Origin: Macrotrachela quadricornifera
Taxonomy: Eukaryota > Rotifera > Eurotatoria > Philodinida > Philodinidae
NCBI GenBank assembly: GCA_022393335.1
Contig: JAJEKB010021337.1
Location: 1,505,452-1,569,451 of the forward strand
Length of the DNA: 64,000 bases
Reading direction: 5' to 3'
In this document: positions 57,538 to 64,000 of the stretch, piece by piece
Numbering within the stretch: position 1 is the first letter of the stretch
How the letters are laid out: each line of letters starts with the position of its first letter
Position numbers and translations under genes: made by a program
Notes under the pieces: generated by a model
Seen by the model: the letters and a program-made list of their open reading frames with translations, nothing else
Told to the model about the DNA's origin: nothing
Databases searched by the model: none

Positions 57538-58323
57538 TTATATGTAGGCTATAGTTTTCTTAGGATAAAGTATAATTGACTTGCCTGAAGTGCCTCCATC
57601 TGATGATATTGTAGCCGAGCTCATTTCATTGATAACTGATGTCAATGGTATATTGCCATTACTATCGACTTCAATTAAATGTACAATATGCGAAGCGTTA
57701 AGTTGCTCTAATGCATCGCTCTTGACCCGAAATTGTGCACCTATTCGTAAAATAATTTCATTTTCATTTTCATGTTGTGTATAACCAGAAACCTTTTTTC
57801 CATTCAATGCTTCAATTAAGAAAAGTGTGGAATTTTTATCTTGTCCAAGAAAATCTTTAATAACATTAACCGATGATGAACATGAATTAATACTCCACCA
57901 TGTCACAAGTTGATCTCTAGTGAAATGTTTACCAATGTCCATGTCAACACCTCGCCATACCACTTGCTTGACGATCGGTAATTTATCCAATGCTGTATCA
58001 AATAATTTTAAATAAGGAAACCATATTTTTAATGCTTGTCGATTTTCTGATCGTAATGCTTTATTCAATACGCGATATAAAGTGTTATCGCCCCATTCCA
58101 TTGTATAAATATAAATAGCAGCAGATTCATCATGTGTTAGACCATGTTCTGATGGAAAATGACAGTATTGTTTAGCTATTTGTATGTAATATGGCAATTC
58201 ATTGATTTTGAGTTGGATAGGTTCAAGTGCCTTTTCAATTGAAACAAGTTTTTGACCGCGATAACCATAAACAGGTGAAAGTTGTTTAAATGAAACATCG
58301 ATATCAGCAAAACGATTCATCAT
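57538..58323 (-). CDS. NAD:arginine ADP-ribosyltransferase (ART family)
   Basis: This single-exon frame encodes 261 aa from the ATG pair at 58323/58320. The R-S-EXE triad of arginine-specific mono-ADP-ribosyltransferases is recognisable: VVWRGV (Arg124), the WWSINSCSS segment (Ser near 144), and HENENEIILRIG, where E187-N-E189 is the likely catalytic EXE. The N-terminal helical part has LTHDESAAIYIYTMEWGDNT and LYRVLNKALRSENR, both typical of animal and bdelloid ARTs. No signal peptide is evident, so the protein is probably cytosolic. It would transfer ADP-ribose from NAD to protein arginines. Bdelloids carry many such genes with variable extra domains; this one consists of the ART domain alone. 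A polar C-terminal 30 residues follow the domain. No disabling changes. Confidence 0.85.
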   Translation of the reverse strand: MMNRFADIDVSFKQLSPVYGYRGQKLVSIEKALEPIQLKINELPYYIQIAKQYCHFPSEHGLTHDESAAIYIYTMEWGDNTLYRVLNKALRSENRQALKIWFPYLKLFDTALDKLPIVKQVVWRGVDMDIGKHFTRDQLVTWWSINSCSSSVNVIKDFLGQDKNSTLFLIEALNGKKVSGYTQHENENEIILRIGAQFRVKSDALEQLNASHIVHLIEVDSNGNIPLTSVINEMSSATISSDGGTSGKSIILYPKKTIAYI

Positions 58324-59717
58324 ATACGTATTTTATTTATATATTGTGAAATTTTGACGAAAATAGCACATTGAATAGTTTGAAGCTATTGATACAGATA
58401 TTTCAGGTTTATTCTTCTGTATAAAACTACAGAAAAAAAACAGGTTATTTACAATGTCAAGGAAAGGCAAATATGTTTTTGTTCTAGTAGTAACTTATAT
58501 TCGTGATGCTGACGAGAATAGTGTTTGAAAATCCAAACAATCTGTAAGAATGATACAGTATCCCATAATTATAGATCCTCTTTTATTTTTAAAATAGTCT
58601 ATCAAAGATGACTAGCTAAATTGAATCTAAATATCGGTTCGAATACTGGATAAACCAAAACTGAAAAATTTGTGGAGAAGGTATTTTAGATAACTCTCAC
58701 ATTACGATTACAGATCCTTAAAAGAGTGAAAAAGTTTTGAAGATAACGAGTAATTGTCCAACTCTTTATGGCGTTCCGTCGCGAAGTGATATGTATAGCA
58801 AAACTGCTAAAAATTGATTAAGAAGATGCCCTCTTCAATATTTTCTTGTGCATACAACTTTGCAAAGAATATAGTGAAGTGCTAGACGATCTCGTATGAT
58901 CTTTAGAATTTTTTACATTTTTGAATGAGTATATCTTAAAGTATTTTTGACAAACTTTCCTAGGACTTCGAAATCGGAATGAGGCAGTTCTCTAAAATAG
59001 CATTCGATAGGTAGTTTCAAGAGTTGTTCGAATTACTCTATAAATCTGACTATTCGTCTTTAATAAAATATTTTAAAAATAAAAGCGGAAGGATATATGT
59101 CTAGAAAATCTTATACTTGCTGACTTAAATTTTTTACATATCGATTATTAGTCTGTCTTTTTAGCGCATGTCTTGCTGATGATTTTCTCTAATCGAAACG
59201 AACAAAGGAGTGTGTACAGCATACGTAATTTACCGTTGATATACGACGTTGAATAAATTTTCTTATCTTGGTTGTCAAACAGTGGCGAGCAAAGTCAATA
59301 CCCAATGCAGATAAGAACGCCTCGCTTTCCTCAAAAAAAGTCAATTTTCGTCAAAAATTTCGAAATTGAGAAAAAAGCATGGGAAGATAGCCCATCTTCA
59401 GATCTTTCAGATATGGTATGCTTTTTTATCCAAAACCCCTTTTTTGTCCGAAAATTCTGATGGTTTCTGTAACCGGCTACATGAAAAATATGTTTTTTTG
59501 GAAAAAACGGATTTGGGGGTTTTTGTATGGAAAATAAGTACTTTAATGGAAACCAGAGGCGTTTTAACAAGTTTTATTAATCGTTATAAAAAAATCAATA
59601 TTCATAAAACATAATATGAGAAATAGACTTACTGATAGAAAAGAAAAAAGCTTTATTTAAAAACAAAAAGTTTGATCTGACAAAGTTCACATAAAAAAAT
59701 GTTTAATAAACTGTTAC
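58324..59717. other. Intergenic between ART gene and Mutator-like gene
   Basis: No gene recognised. Short overlapping open frames at 59272-59614 on both strands are low in complexity and match nothing. Confidence 0.4.
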
Positions 59718-61351
59718 TTATTCTTCTTCTTGCCATTTTCTTCTGTCTTTTGGATTATAATAGCCATAGTCGTCATCACTAGTTTCATCGTTCTTTTCAA
59801 CATCTTCATGTGTTCTTGTATCAGAAGTAAGAATTGTTGTATCATCACCAACAGTTGATGAATCATCACTACTGGATGTTGAGTCATTATCATCACTGGG
59901 ACATTCATCACTATCGATTGTTGTATCATTATCTTGAGATGTTGGTTGATTACCAGGATTTGTTTCATTATAATGATCATCTGCTTCTTCATCACTATCT
60001 ATTGTTTTATCATCATCACCAGGTGCATTATTATTATTATTTGTTTGATCATTATCAACATTTTTTTGTACATCACGACCAGCTTCTTTTCTTGTTTTTC
60101 TATTATTTGTTTTTGATTCAGAGTGGAGACGACTGTTGTCAAAGTGAATCATTGCTTGACTGGTGTAATAACCACGATAACCACACATGTTGTTGAAAAG
60201 ATCTCCTGTGAAAAATCAAAAGCAATTATTAGTTTATATGTGTCGAACATTTTAATTATAGTTAAAAACAACATGCGAAAATATTTGTATTCTCTTACCT
60301 AATGCAAAATATCCATCATTAAATATTATTATTGCAAGATGACAAGCAATTTCAAATATTGTCCCAGATGTTGTTTTGTGTTTTGGTGACATAAGCCAGA
60401 CAAGCGAATGAAAACCTTCATTTGGATTTTGAGTTGATGCATCAAGTACACGTGTAAGACTTTGCCGAGAACAGAGGTTGTTAAAAACGGGCTTGATGGC
60501 ATCAAGGACAGGACGAGGTAAAGCATGTAGTGTATGATCATATGGTGTTCCATCACGAGCAGCTTTTAAATAACCACACCAATCGATACTGCAAGAATCG
60601 TGACAAGGATCATCATTAGTCGAATATTTATGCCAAAATATAGCCCACGATCTCTTGAATAACAAATCCAGATCATGTTTGCATTTTCGAATGGTAGAAG
60701 CAAACGCTATTTGCAACCGGATGATATTTTGTTCTAAAACAAAAAAAATATTCAGATTTCCCATTTGTTTCATTTTCAAATTTTTTTCGTGCCTTAAAAA
60801 GACTTACTCGAAAGACGATTTTTACCACCAATAGTTTTACCATCGGATAATTGTTTTTTCCCATATTCACGTCTTTTTGTTTCCAGTTGACGTTTCATTC
60901 TTTTGCTAAAATGATTCAAGTCTTCGATTTTTTTGATCTTCTTATCTAAAAAGACAAAACTGTTGATGGTGCTTCGAATGCATTAATTTTTTGAAATAAA
61001 ATAAATTATATTGTACCTGGATATAGTGGTTTGCCAGAAAGAGCAGCAAATGTTTTTGAATCACCATCACCAACATACTTTGTGTAATAAATTTTATATT
61101 TGGAAACTGATCGTTGGAACATTTTAAGAACAGCATCAGCTTCTATTGTACCAGAACTTTTGTTGTAGTTTTTTTTCACATTTATGTGATTGAATAATAT
61201 CATTGTATTTAGCTGGATCAGATTTCTTAATAGCAAGTGCACCTGAAAAAAAAAGAATGCAGTCAAGAAAACAACAAAAAGAAGAAACTTACCCATACAA
61301 AAATTACATGTTTTACTACATGTTTCAATATCAAGTACTTTTGGTGCTGTA

Positions 61352-62650
61352 CGTGGGTCACTCTGAAAGTTTCGGGATTTGCAATACTGATAGCTCAGTT
61401 TAAAATAATTTTATTATATTTGTTCAAAGTAGTGTCCTTGTGCACTAATGCACTTATTCATTCTTTCGAACCACTGTTCATAGCATTGGTAGAAATCTTC
61501 TTTTTGGAGATCGTCCATTTGTTCCTGGATAGCAGCATGAAGTTCATTAATGTCCTTGAAATTTTTTCCACGAAGCTGTTCTTTGATTTTTGGAAATAGC
61601 CAGAAGTCGCAGGGACTCAAATCCGGTGAGTACGCTGGATGACCCATGAGCTTAACACGTTGAGCTTCTAAATATTCCATTGTTTGTGTCGCCTTGTGTA
61701 CTGATGCATTATCATGGTGAATAATGAGATCGTTGAGACGTCGACGTTTCTTCACTTGTTTTAAAACATTTGAAAGACAATCATTTGTATACCACTTAGC
61801 TGTGACTGTCTTACCGCTTTCTAGAGGAATGATTGTGTTAAAACCAGATTTCATGAAGAAAATTGCAAACATGTGTTTGCCAACAGATCGTTGTCTACGA
61901 ACTTTGGTTGGACGAGGATCATTGCTTGCAACCCAAACTTGACTTTGACGCTTCGTTTCTGGATCATAATAGTAAAACCAGCTTTCATCACCGGTAATAA
62001 CATCATAAACACGTTTTGATCTACCGCCATCGAACTTTTCGAGCATTTTCAGGCAATAATCAACACGGTCCTGTTTTTGAGCTTCAGTCAGAAAATGAGG
62101 CACCCACCGACATGTAATTTTTTTTAAACCTAAATAATCGTGAAGAATTAGTTTAGTTGCTGCCGATCCAATCTCCAAGGTGTCCTCTATCTCTTGGTAT
62201 GTGATATGTGGATCGACGTTGACCAACTGGCGCACAGCTTCGATGTTTTCTGGAGTAACCGCGCTTCGTGGTAGACCAGCACGAGGTTCATCTTCAAAGT
62301 GATCTCTGCCACGCTTGAATTCAGCATACCACCTGTAAACTGTTGTACGTGAAACACACGAGTCACCAAATGTTTTCTGTAAAGATTCGAGGCATTCATC
62401 CTGTGACAATTTTTTTTTGTAATCGTAATAAATCATAACTCGAATTTCTTCTCTTGTGAGATCTATAGCAATGTCAAAAAAATGTGTTAGTAGTGTATAA
62501 GTTAATCTACAAAAAAATGAAAGAGAAAATATTCAAAAGCCAAAATTTTGTGGACTTTCTTCTAAGACTTGGATCTACTACTACAACTATCAAAGTCGTT
62601 CATATGTCTTAAATTAATCAAGAATCCCGAAACTTTCAGCGTGACCCACG
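61352..62650 (-). mobile_element. Complete mariner transposon inserted at TA
   Basis: The 28-bp terminal inverted repeats begin CGTGGGTCAC and end inward at TTTCGGGATT, with a single mismatch between ends. TA flanks both sides (61350-61351 and 62651-62652). Length 1299 bp, normal for mariner. It lies in exon 3 of the Mutator-like gene in the same orientation. Near-perfect ends and an open transposase suggest a recent insertion. Confidence 0.93.
61414..62436 (-). CDS. mariner transposase (DD34D)
   Basis: The frame encodes 340 aa from ATG 62436. The N-terminal helix-turn-helix region includes TTVYRWYAEFKRGRDHFEDE. WVPHFLTE (111-118) is the mariner linker motif. Catalytic residues are Asp150 (VITGDESWFYY), Asp242 (IIHHDNASVHKA) and Asp277 (YSPDLSPCDFWLFPKIK); exactly 34 residues separate the last two. 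The transposase cuts and pastes the element at TA sites by binding the inverted repeats. The open frame continues upstream of the ATG (LTREEIRV), which matches the usual mariner N-terminus, but no in-frame ATG is found there. So either the annotated Met is used and a few residues are lost, or the true start codon has mutated. No internal stop or frameshift. Confidence 0.93.
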   Translation of the reverse strand: MIYYDYKKKLSQDECLESLQKTFGDSCVSRTTVYRWYAEFKRGRDHFEDEPRAGLPRSAVTPENIEAVRQLVNVDPHITYQEIEDTLEIGSAATKLILHDYLGLKKITCRWVPHFLTEAQKQDRVDYCLKMLEKFDGGRSKRVYDVITGDESWFYYYDPETKRQSQVWVASNDPRPTKVRRQRSVGKHMFAIFFMKSGFNTIIPLESGKTVTAKWYTNDCLSNVLKQVKKRRRLNDLIIHHDNASVHKATQTMEYLEAQRVKLMGHPAYSPDLSPCDFWLFPKIKEQLRGKNFKDINELHAAIQEQMDDLQKEDFYQCYEQWFERMNKCISAQGHYFEQI

Positions 62651-63582
62651 TATTACAAGAAAGAAGAGCTGCTGCCCCATGTCTACTTTGAAAACCTCGG
62701 GTCTGCCAAAATCCATCTCCACTAACCATTAGTTCTTGACCATTTGCAGCAGTCACAGCTTCATCAACAGCTTTTCTCATAGATCGATCTGATAATGATT
62801 TTATTGAAGATAATAAATTTTTATCCCATTTGGAATATCTTTCATCTTGAATTGGACTTGGTAAATTCATAGCACCCATTAATTTTATTAATCCAGCATA
62901 TCTAATACCACATAAATGGCTACCAATTTGTGATCGAACATTAATATCTCGACGATTTGATGGAGCAATCTTCGGACTTGTTTCTGAAAAAATTAGAAAG
63001 AAATGTTGCACGCATTAATAATATTCAAACCTTCGATCTTTGGAAGTAGTTACTTACCAATGGTGATGGTATTTATACACGATGAACATTGAAAAGATAA
63101 GATAAAAAATAAACCTTCGCGTTTTTTAACGTTAATTGTTCCATTCCAACGATTTCCGCAATTTTTACAATTTGTTCTGCACATAAGAGTAAATAATACT
63201 TGATTTTGCAAGATCGTGTATCCATCCAAAGGCACATTCGAATTTGAATTTGATGATGTTGATGTTATATCCAATTTTATTCTTTTTGTAATCTTCTGGT
63301 GTGATGGTAAAGACAAGCGTTTTGAAGTTGTAGTTAGATTTGATGTTGTTGTTTGTATTGTTGATGTGGTATTCGGTTGTGCTGAAGCTGCCGGTATTGT
63401 TTGTTTATTTTGAAGAATACGTAGTGATGCCTTACGTCTGCTACATCTGATACAAAAACTCTTTTATTATAAGTAAAAAGAATTTCGGACTGGTATTTTT
63501 CCGCCTGACATGAGTTAAAACATTCAATAGTTTCTGTTCCCGTCGGTGATAATATACTCTGACGCTAAACGAAGATTAAGAT

Positions 63583-63658
63583 GTCCCTTCTAGTCTAACT
63601 GGCTTAGGACATCTGCTCGGATAGCAGAAGATGCGTGGTTCGAGTCCCACGAAGGGCA
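63583..63658 (+). tRNA. tRNA-like gene, non-canonical (possible pseudogene)
   Basis: CCCTTC (63585-63590) pairs with GAAGGG (63651-63656). TAGTCTAACTGG is a good A box, and GGTTCGAGTCC is a perfect B box. The anticodon arm TCTGC/GCAGA is perfect, but its loop TCGGATA lacks the usual T33 and does not give a clear anticodon; it most resembles arginine tRNAs. The T arm needs either an eight-base loop or one missing G. Eight T residues follow at once. Transcription by RNA polymerase III looks possible; function as a tRNA is doubtful. It lies in intron 1 of the Mutator-like gene on the opposite strand. Confidence 0.55.
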
Positions 63659-63666
63659 TTTTTTTT
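63659..63666 (+). terminator. RNA polymerase III T-run terminator
   Basis: Eight consecutive T residues directly after the discriminator base of the tRNA-like gene, the normal Pol III stop. Confidence 0.6.
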
Positions 63667-64000
63667 CTTCGTTCTGTTACATATCATCAGTCACACTGAG
63701 TCCATTGTTCCATACATATTAGAGCTAACAGTTTCAAGCGGAGGATAATTCTATAGACTAGTAGTTATATAAGTATAGGAGTTTGATTGGACACACTTAC
63801 CGTTTTATGTTTTTCTTGTTAGCCATAATGTTTGAAATCGACAGGTCTTAATATAAAATCGTGATAAAAAGATAACTGTATGTGTTGTACTATGTAATAA
63901 ATCGTTAGGTTCTTGTATCTTCATTTGAGCTGAAACCGATCTATTTATAGGCCGGAGCGACGAACGAATTCATAAATAAAAACGAGATGGATATCATGAA

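Larger units (their letters stand above)
59718..63826 (-). pseudogene. Mutator-like transposase, seven exons, split by mariner
   Basis: Exons: 63826-63801, 63446-63058, 62983-62651 continuing at 61349-61293, 61242-61017, 60945-60808, 60733-60299 and 60205-59718. All have GT-AG borders. After removing the mariner with one TA and one extra A, the phases sum to 696 codons. Domains: a Ser/Thr-rich N-terminus, a CKNCGNRWN...CSSC zinc ribbon, then the Mutator-like DDE region with LMVSGDGFWQTRGF (Asp), VGDGDSKTF (Asp), KKQLSDGKTIGGKNRLS, the SWAIFWHKYSTNDDP segment, and TQNPNEGFHSLVW (Glu). The C-terminal 100 residues are Asp/Thr/Asn-rich. The A8 run at 61169-61176 shifts the frame by one. The gene carries two disabling events, insertion and frameshift, but almost no other decay. 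Terminal repeats of the element were not found. Confidence 0.8.

Noticed and set aside
59834..60196. Plus-strand frame rich in His and Tyr
   Set aside because: It is the antisense of the Asp/Thr/Asn-rich tail of the Mutator-like gene; composition comes from GAT/ATC repeats.
1..64000. CRISPR arrays, bacterial operons, ribosome binding sites
   Set aside because: Gene structure is spliced and eukaryotic; no regularly spaced direct repeats with unique spacers of CRISPR type were seen.

Overview
This window reads as nuclear DNA of a small invertebrate, most plausibly a bdelloid rotifer. The DNA is AT-rich. Genes are interrupted by short GT-AG introns. Several families I associate with bdelloids are present: F-box/LRR genes, TMEM272-like four-helix membrane proteins, ADP-ribosyltransferase, an FAD-linked oxidase, and a decayed CPC/CSC-type secreted or membrane family. 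Low-copy transposons of many superfamilies are interleaved with them. The assignment is inferred from gene content; no rRNA or telomere array was seen.

Layout. 1.3-2.3 kb: C-terminal fragment of a large transposon protein. 2.3-5.7 kb: a hAT transposon whose right end cuts the GIY-YIG end of a Penelope-like retroelement (5.7-8.3 kb, minus strand). 10.4-11.6 kb: secreted von Willebrand A protein. 12.5-13.2 kb: MITE. 14.25-17.3 kb: U-box/transmembrane/ectodomain gene whose 2.2 kb intron carries a 1.04 kb near-palindrome. 17.5-18.9 kb: non-autonomous hAT-like element. 19.6 kb: cysteine-rich secreted peptide. 20.8-21.9 kb and 24.8-26.2 kb: two elements bounded by inverted arrays of short motifs, with FLYWCH-like and SWIM zinc-finger remnants inside. 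Between them lie three decayed paralogues. 28.4-30.3 kb: five-exon FAD-linked oxidase. 33.1-34.2 kb: B-box/coiled-coil gene. 34.8-36.1 kb: element with GAGTACTC arrays. 39-40.1 kb: F-box pseudogene. 41.3-43.6 kb: piggyBac relic with a nested hAT (8-bp duplication). 44.3-45.6 kb: another hAT derivative (8-bp duplication). 46.1-48.8 kb: relic of the nonsense-mediated-decay gene SMG5, also hit by a hAT derivative (8-bp duplication). 49.4-51.9 kb: two TMEM272-like paralogues. 54-56.6 kb: repeats, including four copies of a hairpin whose stem changes by compensatory substitutions. 57.5-58.3 kb: ADP-ribosyltransferase. 59.7-63.8 kb: seven-exon Mutator-like transposase split by a structurally complete mariner. 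A tRNA-like gene lies in its first intron.

There is no operon logic. The intact host genes (vWA, U-box, FAD oxidase, B-box, TMEM272 pair, ART) look independent. The rest is an accretion zone of nested mobile elements, where target-site duplications and interrupted reading frames give the order of insertion. The items I find least explained are the covarying hairpin family at 55.4-56.6 kb, the repeated element design with inverted arrays of a short motif, and the palindrome in the U-box intron.
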